A stretch of 64,000 nt of DNA from Silene conica (Eukaryota > Streptophyta > Magnoliopsida > Caryophyllales > Caryophyllaceae), in the NCBI GenBank assembly GCA_029255685.2, contig CM055315.2, positions 58,127,181 to 58,191,180 on the forward strand, read 5' to 3'. Below the pieces are notes generated by a model. The model was given only the letters and a program-made list of their open reading frames with translations, did no database searches and was not told the origin of the DNA. The position numbers were made by a program, and so were the translations under genes. How positions within the stretch are numbered: the stretch's first letter is position 1; each line of letters opens with the position of its first letter. This document shows positions 12,043 to 23,599 of the stretch, piece by piece.

Positions 12043-13467
12043 ATGGTGGACATGGCAAGATTGTGCAACCCCAAATGGAGATTAGCCAAGCTTATGGGTT
12101 GGTTGCAGTTGTGTTTAGGAGGACTTGTGATTATTGTGAGTTTGTGTAGTCTACTTAGGCTCTATTCTGCCGGATTTTTGTTTCATAGCGACGACGTTTG
12201 TCGACATTTTTACGGTGCCAAGGATGTTGTGTTTGCTGGATTTGATGTCAAGGCGTTATCAGACCGTATTGAGGAAGTACTTGAAAAGATGGAGAATTTA
12301 CAGAACAAGATTGAACTTGATGTTCAGAAGATGGAGAAAGATAAGGATGATTTGGGAAGGAGTAACATCTCTAGGTTGGAGTTTAAGAGGTATTTGGAGG
12401 ATGAGATCATTCAGCCTCTCTATGATGCCCATATCGGTCTTAGGCAAACTCGTTTACCAAAGTCTCAAGGGATTGGGAACACCACATTCATGGAGGACCC
12501 CTTGATTAATAGCTTTGTCATTGAGGAGATCAGAAAATATATTACCCCCAAAGAGAACAAGAATGGAAAGGTGAACATATTTAGAACCGACAAGATTTAC
12601 AATACTATAGGGCATTCATGTGTCTTAATGAAGAAACAACTTGAAGATTATATGGATTATGACGTCGGCTCCTATTGTAAAGATGATTGGAATCTAGCTC
12701 AAAAGCTTATGCTCCGGGGCTGCGATCCTTTGCCACGTAGGCGCTGCTTGACAAGAGCGTCAAAGCTCTACCTCAAGCCGTACCCTATAAATGTGTCCCT
12801 TTGGAAAGTTCCGCAAGTAAGAAATGTTCGATGGAATCTCTATAAGTGTAGGGATTTCGATTGCTTGTCAAGCAAAAATCCTAACCGAGGATACACCAAG
12901 TGCACGGGTTGCTTTGAAATGGACAAGGAAATGCTGAAATGGGTTAATAGGAGTTCTCCTCTTCCTCCCCCTGATTTTCTAATCAGTGACGTCTTAGATG
13001 TGAAGCCAGGGGAGGTAAGGATAGGCTTGGACTATAGCGTTGGTACGGGTACTTTTGCAGCAAGAATGAGGGAACACAATGTCACCATTATATCGACCGC
13101 CTTGAACTTGGGAGCACCTTTCAATGAGTTTATCGCTCTTCGAGGTCTACTTCCATTGTATATAACCCCAAATCAGCGACTCCCATTCTTCGAAAACACG
13201 CTGGACTTGATCCACACAACAGGGCTATTGGACGGCTGGATCGATCTACTATTGCTGGATTTCATTTTATTTGATTGGGACCGGGTTCTTAGGCCCGGAG
13301 GTTTGCTATGGGTAGATAAATTCTTTTGCAAGAGAAAAGACTTGGATGATTATATGTACATGTTTCTGCAGTTCAGGTATAAGAAACACAAATGGGTTGT
13401 AGCTCCCAAGTCCAAAGACGAGGTTTATCTATCAGCTCTGTTAGAGAAGCCACCAAGGTCCTTGTGA
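12043..13467 (+). CDS. Probable methyltransferase, At1g29790-like, with N-terminal membrane anchor
   Basis: A 474-residue intronless reading frame. ATG at 12043 is the first in frame (MVDMARL); a second at 12052 is equally possible. Residues about 20-48 form one hydrophobic segment (LQLCLGGLVIIVSLCSLLRL), which suggests a type II membrane protein, perhaps in the Golgi. Residues about 70-105 are a likely coiled coil. From about 215 on the sequence matches the plant SAM-dependent methyltransferase-like family typified by Arabidopsis At1g29790: a Cys-rich middle part (CDPLPRRRC, KCTGCFEM), motif I near residue 328 (GLDYSVGTGTFAARM), SQR/NQRLPF-type PNQRLPFFENTLD, and RVLRPGGLLWVDKFFC near 413. 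In relatives I recall motif I as D-x-GGGTG; here the first two glycines are Ser-Val, which could weaken SAM binding. The substrate is unknown. It is the only intact host gene in the window. Confidence 0.85.
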   Translation: MVDMARLCNPKWRLAKLMGWLQLCLGGLVIIVSLCSLLRLYSAGFLFHSDDVCRHFYGAKDVVFAGFDVKALSDRIEEVLEKMENLQNKIELDVQKMEKDKDDLGRSNISRLEFKRYLEDEIIQPLYDAHIGLRQTRLPKSQGIGNTTFMEDPLINSFVIEEIRKYITPKENKNGKVNIFRTDKIYNTIGHSCVLMKKQLEDYMDYDVGSYCKDDWNLAQKLMLRGCDPLPRRRCLTRASKLYLKPYPINVSLWKVPQVRNVRWNLYKCRDFDCLSSKNPNRGYTKCTGCFEMDKEMLKWVNRSSPLPPPDFLISDVLDVKPGEVRIGLDYSVGTGTFAARMREHNVTIISTALNLGAPFNEFIALRGLLPLYITPNQRLPFFENTLDLIHTTGLLDGWIDLLLLDFILFDWDRVLRPGGLLWVDKFFCKRKDLDDYMYMFLQFRYKKHKWVVAPKSKDEVYLSALLEKPPRSL

Positions 13468-14163
13468 GCTTGTCGCTTGATCTCTAGTTTAGTTCTAAGT
13501 TTACCGTGAAACTAACAGTCACTGATGTAACTGAGCCTATATTACCAGCATTCATCAATGTTTTTTCTTTTTCTTGTAGTGTCGCAACTTATCAATGCAC
13601 TTTATCAGTCTGTAATGCTATCTTTCCAATTTTCTGGAATGCAGTTTGTATTAAACTACATTTTTTATTACGGTTTATATCCAGAATTAGAAATACGCAA
13701 TTTCTGTTGCTTGTAAAGCTGAAACCACCCCAATTCTTTGCTCAAAATTTGACATAATCTGAAAAATTGTATTCATTTTGTAACTTTATGCGCTCATTAG
13801 TGCTATCAACATTCTAACGGTCTTATGCAATTCGGTCCATCAATCATACTAACACAGGATCAAAGCGGCATTTGCTACAATTTATCGTAACAGGACCCTC
13901 AATGGTTACGTATGTCAATACAACCAACGAATGAATCTAATATAGGTGCGTAGCATAAAAACAACATCCAAATGTGATCCAAAATATGTATACTTTCAAC
14001 TGGTCCACTATAAACTTTATTGAGGTCAACAACATAAATAAATAACAATTAAATAACTTAAAACTTAAAACTTTATTTGCATGCAACCTTAAACCAAATA
14101 CCCTAATAAATATTGTCACATGAGTAATGGTATAATTACAAAGTTCCACTGAAATTGAACATA
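13468..14163. other. 3' flank of the gene and 3' tail of copia I
   Basis: The first 300 bases or so are probably the 3' UTR and downstream region of the methyltransferase-like gene. From about 13.8 kb to 14163 the minus-strand sequence follows the stop codon of the copia I polyprotein and may be its 3' untranslated region. No clear PPT or LTR boundary is seen, so the border between host and element is not fixed. Confidence 0.4.
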
Positions 14164-14340
14164 CTAAATTAATATAACACCCATCCGAGCACTGTGCTCT
14201 ATAAAAACCTTGGGCGGTATACCCTTAGTCAATGGATTCGCAACCATAGAGTTTGTACCAATATGTTCTAAAGACAATTTACCACTCTGTACTCTTTCCT
14301 TCACAGCTCTAAACTTGACATCAATATGTTTTGACTTCGT
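14164..14340 (-). pseudogene. Copia I polyprotein, C-terminal end
   Basis: The minus strand encodes the end of a copia RNase H region (SKHIDVKF, then LEHIGTNSMVANPLTKG and PPKVFIEH), and the frame stops at 14164. It joins the fragment at 16504 once the LINE is removed: the RNase H DNKSA region is on the far side and KHIDVKF is here. It is part of an inactive element. Confidence 0.8.
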
Positions 14341-14355
14341 CAAGCTCTTCTTGTT

Positions 14356-16488
14356 TTTTTTTTTTGGTAAAATGTTATCATTCTCATTAAAGCACAAGTA
14401 TGAACCAAAAGACGGTCCACTACAAACTTACAGCACAATTGACATCAGGCTCTTATGTATAAGCCAGGAAGACCAAACTATTACAAAATTTGACGACAAT
14501 GGAACCACTGCCTATCAATACTGGACATTTCACCCTTAAATGTAGCCTTAAAATGGTTGCTAAACTCATTTCTTACATGTTTAATGAGCACCACAGGATG
14601 CATCACAGACGCCTCCATCCTGCAACTGTTCCTACTCCTCCATATCCAGTAATAGACACCAACCACAAGTGCAGCAACAGTCTGTCTTTGAAGCATTGAA
14701 AACCTTTTATCCCTGTAAACAGCTTCACAGTCTCTGATATTATCATAGCCCAGCCAGTTCTCCACCACTCCATAACACAGCTTTGCATAATGACACTCCA
14801 CAAATAGATGCTGGTGGCTCTCCTGCTGCAGACCACAGAGAAAGCAAGTTACATCATTTGTGACCCCCATTCTACTAAGTCTGTCCAATGTCAGTAATCT
14901 CTGGTATTGAACCAACCACATTATAAAACCCCACTTATTGACATTGTACCTATTCCACACAATCCAATACCAATTCATTCTAACTCTGCCTTCCTGCCTT
15001 AACCAAGCATATCCATCTCTAATCTGATAATCCCGTGTCTGCCCTCCCCACTGTCCATTGATATAACCCATTTTCATGATGTCTCTAACACCACAGATTT
15101 TCCTCCATGCCCAGGAACTGTGTACAGAAGGTTCATAAGAAAACCAAGGCACATTTTTAATGTAAATACAGTTAACCCACCGAATCCACAAATGATCTTT
15201 CTTTTCAGCAATCCACCATACCAGCTTACCTATGGCTGCCGTGTTCCAATCTCTGCTATCCAGTATACCCAAACCTCCAGCTTGTTTACTTTTGCATAAG
15301 ACTGACCACGCTACTAAGGGGGCTCTTGAATACTTATCACTCCCTTCCCACAAAAAATTCCTGCACAAGGCTTGAATTCTATCCATGATACCACTAGGAA
15401 GGACAAATAATTGAGACCAGTAATTATGAATAGTAGAGAGCACTGATTTCACAAGCACTAACCTCCCTGCATATGAAATGCGTCTACTATTCCATCCTCT
15501 AATTCTAGCAATCATCTTATCAACCAAAACATTACAATCACGCTTACTTAACCTCTTATGCGAAATTGTGACTCCCAAATATTTGAAAGGAATCTCTCCT
15601 GCTTTAAATCCAATGTTAGCCATCACCAGATTCACCTCATCATCCGTCATCCCTTTTTGATAAAAATCAGATTTGTCACTGTTTATATGCAGCCCAGTAG
15701 CCTCAGAGAACCTCTTAAATGTCTCCATCATAATACAGATTGAACTAACTTCCCCCTTGCAAAATAACAAAAGGTCATCAGCAAACATAAGGTGGTTCAT
15801 TTTTAAAGTTTTACACAAAGGATGATAATGATACCCAGGTAACTCTCCAATCAGGTCCAGACTTCTACTCAGATACTCCATACAGAGAGTAAAAAGCAAG
15901 GGGGAGATAGGATCCCCTTGCCTTAGACCCTTTGCACCAGGAAAAAAACCAAAGATAAGTCCATTCAGCCCTATAGAATAACTAGGAGTACTTACACATT
16001 GCATCACCATTTTGACAAAATGATTCGGGAAATTCAAAGCTAACAACATCTTCTCCAAAAACACCCACTCAATTGAGTCATATGCTTTCCTTAGATCAAT
16101 TTTCATCATGCATCTAGGTGAGCCATTCTTCCTTTTGTACAATCTAATCAGGTCCTGGCTAATAAGAATGTTACCCAATATACTCCTCCCCTGTATAAAG
16201 GCACTCTGAGCTGGGTTCACCAACTTAGGAAGACAGATGCTTAGTCTATTACACAGAATTTTTGCAATCACCTTGTAAAGAGTATTACAACAGGCAATTG
16301 GACGGAAATCTTTCACTGATTTGGGGTGTTCATTCTTTGGAACCATGATCAAAGTAGTACTATTAATTTGCCTTAGCAACCGACCAGTCCTGAAGAAATC
16401 TAAAATAGCTTCACACACATCATTCCTCACCAAGGGCCAACTAGTCTTGAAAAAACAACTAGTATACCCATCTGGACCTGGACTCTTA
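14356..16488 (-). mobile_element. 5'-truncated L1-type LINE
   Basis: Inserted into the RNase H region of copia I. A 15-bp target duplication (CAAGCTCTTCTTGTT on plus) lies at 14341-14355 and 16489-16503. A 12-base poly-A tail (plus-strand T run 14354-14365) sits at the 3' end, overlapping the duplication by two bases. The 5' end starts within the RT domain at KSPGPDG, the usual result of incomplete reverse transcription. Apart from truncation the copy is open, so insertion is probably not very old. Confidence 0.9.
14481..16488 (-). pseudogene. LINE reverse transcriptase with zf-RVT domain (N-terminus missing)
   Basis: About 669 residues of an L1-type ORF2 remain, uninterrupted. Visible in order: KSPGPDGY, the FRPIACCNTLYKVIAKIL block, SAFIQGRSI, KIDLRKAYDSIEW, GLRQGDPISPLLF, the catalytic FADDLLLF, and a thumb-like region. 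A C-terminal zinc-binding reverse transcriptase domain follows (CFLCGLQQESHQHLFVEC). The endonuclease and first RT motifs are lost. The open frame runs on at its N-terminus for about 25 codons into an out-of-frame stretch of copia I (up to 16565). Those residues do not belong to the LINE. Confidence 0.9.
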
Positions 16489-16503
16489 CAAGCTCTTCTT
16501 GTT

Positions 16504-17851
16504 GTTAGAATACAACACTGCAGATTTATTGTCACAAAGCCTCTTGAGTGGCTTCTCCATGTCATTCACGATGCATAATCTCGTGACAAAATTCCTCAAC
16601 CATAATGTTTGATTAGATGCCTCCTACCAAGCTATGAATTCTGCTTCCATGGTGGAAGTAGCCGTAATTGATTGTTGTAAGACTTTTGCAGGACACAGCT
16701 CCACCAGCAATTAGAAAACCATATCCTGATGTGGATTTCAAGCTATCTTGGCATCCCGTAAAATCAGAGTCAGAATACCCAATGACCTCTAGCTGATCTG
16801 ACCTCTTGTATGTGAGCATGTAAACTTTTGTTCTTCTTAGATATCGCATAACCCTCTTGATCGCTTTCCAGTGATCAATCCCCGGATTGCTAAAATATCT
16901 CCCTAACATCTCAACTATGTATGCAATGACAGGTCTTGTACAAACCTGTGCATACATCAAAGTACCTACAGCCGAAGCATAAGGGATATTTTGCATTTCT
17001 TTAGATTCAAACTCATTCTTAGGGCATTGAGTGAGATTGAATTATCACCTATAGCAACAGGGGTATCTATTGGTCTGCAGTCTTGCATGCCAAACCTTTT
17101 CAAAACTGTCTCGATATAACTCTTTTATGATTAACCAAGAGTATTCTGGTTGAGATATCATAACTTGATGAAATTTGTAGTACCACTGACGAGAAGCTTG
17201 CTTGATCCCATAAATGGATTCTTTAATTTGCAGACCATATCCTTTGAATCTCCTGAAACAAAGTATTCTGGTTGCTGCATATAAATTGTCTCTTCAATGT
17301 TACCATTGACAAACGCCGTCGTAACATCCATTTGATGTAGCTCAAGATCAAAATATGCCACAATTGCCATTATAATCCTGAAGGAGTCTTTCGATGAAAC
17401 TGGCGAGTAAGTCTTCTTATAATCAATGTCTTCCCTTTGACTGTATCCTTTAGCAACAAGACATGCCTTATACCTAGTCACGTTACCATTTGAATACCTT
17501 TTGGTGTTAAATATCCATTTGCAACCAATAGGTTTCTTACCTTCTGGTTATAGAATTAGGTCCCAAACGTCATTGTCAGTCATGGACTTTATCTATTCTT
17601 TCATGGCATCGATCTATTTCAGTGAGTTAGGACCTTCAATGGCATGTGATTGGATCATCATCCACCATTCCATTATCTAACTCTTGATCAGGGAGTCGGA
17701 AATTCAGATTTTCTAAGTTAGTTTCATAGTCATCTGGAATTGCACTTTTTATTTCTCTAGTGGATCTTCTTAAAGGCACTTGTTTCTGAGGTTGTTAAAG
17801 TTGTTCTCTAGGATTCTGAATTCCAGGATCAACTACAGTTTCTGGAGTTGT
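16504..17851 (-). pseudogene. Copia I polyprotein: RT and RNase H fragments
   Basis: Two readable pieces remain. 17158-17481 has the RT beginning (RYKACLVAKGYSQ, YSPVSSKDSFR, QMDVTTAFVNG, EETIYMQQPE). 16613-16996 has the region after the catalytic box into RNase H (YASAVGTLMYA, AIKRVMRYLR, GYSDSDFTG). The part that should hold the YVDD box is deleted between about 17000 and 17158. Stops and frameshifts interrupt both. The 3' part continues to 16504 (WWEASNQT and DNKSAVLY in other frames), where the LINE enters. Upstream coding continues at 43764. Confidence 0.8.
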
Positions 17852-18296
17852 ATCCTTGTAACACCCCCATTTATTTAAGGGCCCGTACTAGGACTCCCTA
17901 GATAAATAAGGATGTTACCATCTTGGTTTCCCGAGGCAGTAGATACAAAGGAAGATAAACAGTACTTTAAATTGATAAAGTTAACTCAAACGGTTTTACA
18001 CAACTGAATTATAAAACTGTCTTGCTAAAATAAAAGTACAACTCGTAAACAACTATCATGTGATCTAGACTTTAGGCAGGTCCGGATCCAAGCTTCTCTC
18101 TTCCCCTAGCTCCCACAGTCTCAACACCTGTCAATCTGCTCCCCAATAATTGGTTCATCACAGGAGATCACGAATACACAGGGTCAACCACGAGGTTGAG
18201 TAGAGAAAACTGTAAACAATCCACATTACTATAAATAGAAAGTCGGACTTCTCCACTCCGAATCACAAGACCCATAATTCTCCACACCAATCACAG

Positions 18297-18405
18297 ACCC
18301 TTTATCTCCGCACCAATCACAAGATCCTTTATCTCCGCACCAATCACAGACCCTTTATCTCCGCACCAATCATAGACCCTTTATCTCCGCACCATTCACA
18401 GAATG
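18297..18405. repeat. Tandem repeat inside LTR D (about 26-bp unit, four copies)
   Basis: Four copies of a unit around ACCCTTTATCTCCGCACCA lie head to tail. The F-family LTRs carry six full copies at the same place, so copy number changes between family members. Confidence 0.85.
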
Positions 18406-18879
18406 ATATAAACAGCACAATATAACAATCACATGATATTATGTAACAAACATGCTTAATATCAAATAAGAACAGATTACACATCAATATTTATCAGTAT
18501 TTCCCCTACCTCGAAACTGCAGAAGAAAATGGTAACTGAGCAACTACTTCTAAAAGTGCTCCACGCGAAAACTTCCACCTAGATATGTATTACTTAATTA
18601 ATAACCTTCCTAATTCTCGTAATATGTGTACACATTCTATTTATAGACACTTGCTATATTTAGAAAGCTTCCCAACAACCGAGGTTACCCAAAATAGCAA
18701 CTTTCTAAATATAGTAACTTCTAAAGATAGTAACTTTCAAAAATAGATACTTTGGTTTTGAAATTCAAATCATTCAAAATATTAATTAAGACCCATATTA
18801 AAACTTACCATAATAACTCACAAGATCATCTAAATCTTTACCATTAATAACATATTACACCATAATTAACAAATATATT

Positions 18880-18881
<2 letters not shown>

Positions 18882-18971
<90 letters not shown>
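18882..18971. repeat. (AAT)n microsatellite
   Basis: About 30 copies of AAT lie inside solo LTR D. F-family LTRs have a much shorter AAT run at the matching place (near 32745, 38957 and 41580), so it probably expanded after insertion. Confidence 0.95.
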
Positions 18972-18973
<2 letters not shown>

Positions 18974-19121
18974 TACTAAAAATAACACAACTAAACTACC
19001 CAAAGCAACACCATGGTTTAGTACCACCACCACCACCACGACCGCGTACAGCCCATAAACCACGCCGACAACCACCAGGGACCAACCCCACCATGACTAC
19101 TACACCACGGACCACCACCAG

Positions 19122-20414
19122 TGACACCCGTCGTTGAGGGGTGCCAAAGATAAGATTTATAAAACCTCAGCTTAAACTAGATAGGATAAGTCAAGGGTCG
19201 AACCACAGAGAGACAAGGTTAATTATGTTTGTGAATTTAAAGTCTATTGCAAGTAACCAAAAAAGGGGGGGTTGATTTGAGATTTAAACTAATAACTAAA
19301 AGGACAAAATAAACAAGAGAAATAAAATAAGGTAAAAAGGAGATTAAGAACTTTGGTTCCCCATGGTTAAAACAAGTCAATGAAGGGTAAAATAATCAAA
19401 TAACACAATCCCAAGGAACAAAGAATAAACCTTTAGGTCAATATTCTACCCAATCCTTACGGTCTTAGGGTTCCTAGAAAAGCACTAAACTTTCGTTCAT
19501 ATGGCAATCCCAAAGTTGTTGTTAAACTAATCCTAATAATCTTTCGATCCTAAGGATTAGTTCACCAACAACAATGGAGGATTGGTAATTCAATCATTAA
19601 ACTTATCAAAATCAAATCTTTACCATGGTTCCCCTAATTCCTAATCACAAGAATTAGCTATGCATACTCTTAATTATGAAACTAACAATAACTAAGAACA
19701 TTAAAGGAATTAACTTAATTAAAGATGACAATAAAAGGGAAAACATGAATTAAAGAACAACAATAAGATGAACAACAAGATTAAATTAAAAGGAAAGATT
19801 AATTGTAGCAAACTTACAACTTAATTGGAATTCAAGAACAAAGATGAAAACTTGGAATTAAATCTCTTTCTAAAACTATGGAGTTCTTCTAACATGAAAT
19901 TGCTTGCTAATGAAAAACTTGTGTAACATAAAGTGCTTGACAATAAAAATTGCTTGACCTAATTGTAGAGTTTAGGTCTTCTTAAATAAGTATAATTACA
20001 AGATTAGGAAATTAGAAACACGAAACAAAAGTCCCGAGTCAGCTTCTGGTCGGTCGACCTCTTATGCGGGTCGGTCGACCGCTTCTGTCGCTGCTGGATT
20101 TTTCCGCGAATTGGGCTTAGGTCGGTCGACCTCTCTGATGGGTCGGTCGACCGCTTCTTGTCCGTTTCAGCTTTAATCTGGCCCAATAACAACACTCGGA
20201 TGTGCAACTCGGATCCTTACTCCGCATTAGTACTCAAAATAGCTTCCGAAAGGCAAATAAGGTTCAGTTTTGCTCACTTCTGCGTATTCCTACATATAAA
20301 ACATAGAAATGCCAAAGTAAACCGTTTCGGGAGAAATAGCAACTAAAAGTCACGAAAATGTAAGAAAAGACGTGCCAAAAGAATAAATAAAATGCATAAA
20401 ATAGGCACGTATCA
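19122..20414 (-). repeat. Element E 3' LTR
   Basis: 1293 bp, TGACACCC to ACGTATCA on plus; on the element strand it runs from TGATACGTGCC to GGGTGTCA. It holds two dyad pairs (20048-20152). Short ORFs with RSTD repeats inside it are translations of these dyads, not genes. Confidence 0.95.
20048..20152. repeat. Two 21-bp-phased GGTCGNNCGACC dyad pairs (E 3' LTR)
   Basis: Dyads start at 20048 and 20069, and at 20120 and 20141; both intervals are 21 bp, with different 9-bp spacers. Confidence 0.95.
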
Positions 20415-20451
20415 AACTCCCCAAACCAAACCTTGCTTGTCCTCAAGCAAG
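20415..20451 (-). other. Element E polypurine tract with upstream hairpin
   Basis: On the minus strand a perfect 8-bp stem CTTGCTTG with loop AGGA (plus 20432-20451) is followed directly by GGTTTGGTTTGGGGAGTT and the 3' LTR. The purine-rich tract next to the LTR is where plus-strand DNA synthesis would be primed. The hairpin beside it recurs in other elements here. Confidence 0.85.
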
Positions 20452-21067
20452 CACTAAGACTCAAAAGAAAAAGAAAAACTTCTAATGGAACGGATTTCAC
20501 ACTTTTTACAACCAAACACAACACTATGCCTAACCAATTTAATGCAACCTTCAAATATAATCAAACATAATGTCAAGAGCAAAACGAATTGGACATGTTG
20601 GAGTAGCATGCTAAAATTTCAACCTTGCAAGACTCATTCTAATTGGACTCTCGCGGTACGCTCGAGACACTCATGAAAGCAAAGGGTCAAATGTATATGT
20701 GAAAGATAAGAAGATAAATAAAAGTAAAGACTCTCACCTATCTGCGACCCGTAAGAACATGCCTGCAATCTAACATGAATAGAATCTCTACAACCGTACA
20801 TATGCATTCCCACACTAGATAACCATGACACATGCTGAGGCAATTTTGGGATTGTGAGGCTAAGGGTAAGAAGGGGTTAAAATAAGTTATGGGAAGAGGG
20901 GTTAAACCGAGCTAACAATCGTCTATCCATACTATAAAATCACTTCTTATTATTTTTCCACACATGCCAATGCTCAAAGTTTTGGAGCAAAAATCACAAT
21001 TTCTCCAAATTTCTCCTTTTCTTTCTTTCTTTCTTTTTTTTTCAGAAATATCCTGTTCAATGGTCCT

Positions 21068-21121
21068 GGTCGACCGACCCAGAATGTAGGTCGACCGACC
21101 CAGAATGTAGGTCGACCGACC
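21068..21121. repeat. Three GGTCGACCGACC dyads at 21-bp spacing
   Basis: Starts at 21068, 21089 and 21110. Here both spacers are identical (CAGAATGTA), so this cluster may have grown by tandem duplication of one 21-bp unit. Confidence 0.95.
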
Positions 21122-21877
21122 AGCCTTGAAAACAGGCTGTTTTGTTTTTTTTTTCTTCGATTTTTTTTTTCATTTGAATCATTATTATTTTTTTTCGTAT
21201 CCTTCTCTTTTCTTTTTCTCCTTTCTACTATTCTTACAAAATCAATTTTTAACAATAAAGCACAAACCAAAGGATGGCCAAAACAGTCCCATCACTATAT
21301 TACTAGCTCGGCTAGGGTAGGCAAATTTTGGATGTAGCAAATGGGTAAAAAGGATTCAATTTGGCTATGTGAGGATTATGGGAACAATGAGAAAGAGGGA
21401 CCTCTACCACATGTGTCAACAAACCACAAATCTGAATGCATACAGGTATTAAGTAGACAAAACTCATGTTTATGCACATTGATCTGACATGCCTCAAGAG
21501 GAGAAACTACTCACAAACCTACATGAAATCGGTCATGGATGTCACCGATTTATTAAGCTCTAATCCTTAGAATATGTAGTAGCTTGCCAAGAAGGGAGTC
21601 AAGTCTAATAATTTAGCATGAAATCAACAAAAACTCGTAGCTAATGCAAAAGACTAGCTTGAAAATTTTTGAAAAATGCAAGGCAAGGCAATATGTGATA
21701 TGTGAGGCATAAATTGTATTCGTCCGTTCCGACTCGACCTAATAACTTAAGACAGAGAAGAACGCGCGACAGGGAAGAACACGCGACAAAAGAAAACGAA
21801 AACAAGAAAAACACCTAAAGGAATGAAAAACAAAAGATACAAAGACAATTGCGTACTCACAAAGGAGTATGCAAACA

Positions 21878-21915
21878 CCCTCCCCAAACCAAAACGCACA
21901 ATGCCCTCATTGTGC
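21878..21915 (-). other. Internal hairpin plus PPT-like tract of E
   Basis: The minus strand reads stem GCACAATG, loop AGGG, closing stem (plus 21896-21915), then a TTTTGGTTTGGGGAGGG tract. Element G has the same stem with loop AGGA and a near-identical tract at 50437-50475. Conservation between two diverged elements suggests a function, for instance a second priming site. Confidence 0.75.
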
Positions 21916-22168
21916 TCATCAGCATACAACCACAGCATAGGGATGGGGGTAGGCAGAAAAGAAGCAAACAAAGAAAGGAAAAGGAAAAAGACTAGAAATT
22001 ACAAAAAGAGTCTAAGGAGGAAGGAGAGGAAAACTGGAAATCTAGAGGGAAAAGCTGGAAATCTAAGGGAAAAACAGGAAATCTAAAGGGAAATAAAAGA
22101 CAAACTACTTACAAGATGGAGGGACCTCCCCAAACCGAACCCCAAAGAGGGTAAGGTTAAGCACGTCC

Positions 22169-23599
22169 CTAGGATTCTGAGTCGAAATCCGGCTCAGAGT
22201 CCTCTCCTCCTTCCTCCTCCTCGTCCTCCTCTTTAGAACCTATTCCTCTTCCTGAGGCAGAGCCTGAAGCTTCACCGTGGACACGACCGCCTGCGAGAGG
22301 TGTGTACCAGGTGGGGTGAGTCCATGGGCCGGTTGGGAGCCTACCCTGAGTGGCATACTCCTTGTAAACCGGATATTGGCAAAGACTATCGTTCAACTAT
22401 TTTTGGTTGAACTGTCTGCAAAGGCCTGTCATCATTTGTGGCAGAGATCTGTCATCAACATAAGGAGGAACATAAACATTAGGAGCAGCAGTAAAATCAG
22501 GTGGGTACCCCGTCCCAGATGTGGTATGGTGGCCACCGGGAGCAGGGACCCTAAGACCTCTAAAGGCACCTCCTCTAAGTGGGAGGCGGTAAGACGGGAG
22601 TAGTGGTCGGGGCTCGCCTACAACAGTAAAAAGGGGTAGCATAGGGGGAGCCATGGTGATGGGGATGCGATCACTGAGGTAGGTGTCTACCTTCCAATAA
22701 TCTCTCCTGTTTACCCAACGCAAGGACCTGACATAAACCATGTCCATGAACCGGGAGAGAGTGTCAATCGCATCCTCATAGCGAGGGAACTGGGGAACAA
22801 GAGAGCGGGCTAATCGAGTGACTAGCCCGTCACAGACAATGGTAGTCAAGGAAGTTCCCTCGCCCACCGACATGAAGTGAGAGGCGACCAAAAATGCAGT
22901 GTTGTAAAACTGCTGACCCGTACGTCTGATGTTAAGATAACCAGACAAAATGGAGAGCTCAATGTTGTTAACATTTTGAGACTCTTTTCGGCCGAAAACA
23001 GTGTTGGCCAAAAGACGCAGATAATAACGGGGGGCGGGAAGGTGAACGGTACTGTTTTTCTTCTTCCCATCGCTGGAATCAGAAAGACAGGACCATAAAT
23101 CACTATATGACCCAGTGGGGTCATCCGTAAGACCCGTAGAAGATAAGCCTAGAAACTGAGCAAATTGGTTTAAAGTTAAAGAAAAAGTTTCATTGAACAA
23201 ACGAAAAGAAATGCAAACATTATCATAGCCGGGGTGATATGCTCTAACATCAAAAGTAAAGGAAGAAAAGAACTCAAGAGTGAGGAGGGAATAGGTGAAC
23301 TCATCCATAGTGACGAGTCCTGAGAATCCCGTCCCATCGAGCAAGGACACCACCTCATCATGACATCCCAAGGCTTGCAAGGTTGGAACACAAAGGAACC
23401 GGGTTACCACTACCAAGCAATAAACGGAGAGATGGAGGAATCGGGCTTTCTGGGCCGGAGTGCCGAAAATGATCTGCGGATAGTTGGGTAGACTATCCGT
23501 GTCTTTCACCGTCAACCCTCTCGACCTAGGAACACGGCCTCTGGAGGTGCTTGCACCGGACGTGCGGGCGCGCTTTCCACCTTGATCACGGCTAGACAT
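22169..23599 (-). pseudogene. Third ORF of element E, ATHILA ORF-1 family-like protein
   Basis: A 476-codon frame starts with ATG at 23597-23599 and is broken by one TAG at 22397-22399; the frame is the same on both sides. The N-terminus is basic (KRARTSGAS, GRVPRSRG). The middle has the pattern of the plant ATHILA ORF-1 family (LVTMDEFTYSLLTLEFFSSF, ISFRLFNETFSLTLNQFAQFLGL). The C-terminus after the stop is highly acidic (EEDEEEEGGEDSEPDFDSES). In Athila elements an ORF sits at this place after pol and is sometimes called envelope-like. I see no clear signal peptide or membrane span, so an envelope role is not supported here. Function unknown. Confidence 0.75.

Larger units (their letters stand above)
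17857..19121 (-). repeat. Solo LTR D, first part
   Basis: Begins TGTAACACCCCC, just after ATCCT (17852-17856). The same ATCCT follows the end of the LTR at 43758, so this is one LTR inserted in copia I and then split twice. The sequence is related to the LTRs of element F (same start, same repeated ACCCTTTATCTCCGCACC units) but clearly diverged. No internal region belongs to it, so it is a solo LTR, the usual product of recombination between two LTRs. The orientation of F suggests minus-strand polarity. Confidence 0.85.
20452..22168 (-). other. Element E 3' noncoding region
   Basis: No coding sequence. It holds a triple dyad cluster (21068-21121), long purine-rich stretches on the element strand (about 21000-21060 and 21130-21240), and two extra copies of the GGTTTGGGGA tract: near 21878-21892 and near 22124-22136. 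Element G has a matching layout (50.3-51.6 kb). Confidence 0.7.

Noticed and set aside
13937..14149. 70-codon minus-strand ORF after copia I
   Set aside because: It follows the polyprotein stop in AT-rich DNA and has no recognisable similarity.
18881..19075. ORF with a long tyrosine run
   Set aside because: It is the translation of the (AAT)n microsatellite on the minus strand.
20004..20207. ORF with RSTD repeats in the E LTR (also 30981-31184)
   Set aside because: It is the translation of the noncoding dyad pairs in the LTR, in another frame than the GRPT peptides of the polyprotein.
22169..23599. Envelope glycoprotein identity for the third ORF of E
   Set aside because: The position fits the so-called env-like ORF of Athila elements, but no signal peptide or transmembrane anchor could be seen; only the ATHILA ORF-1 resemblance is kept.
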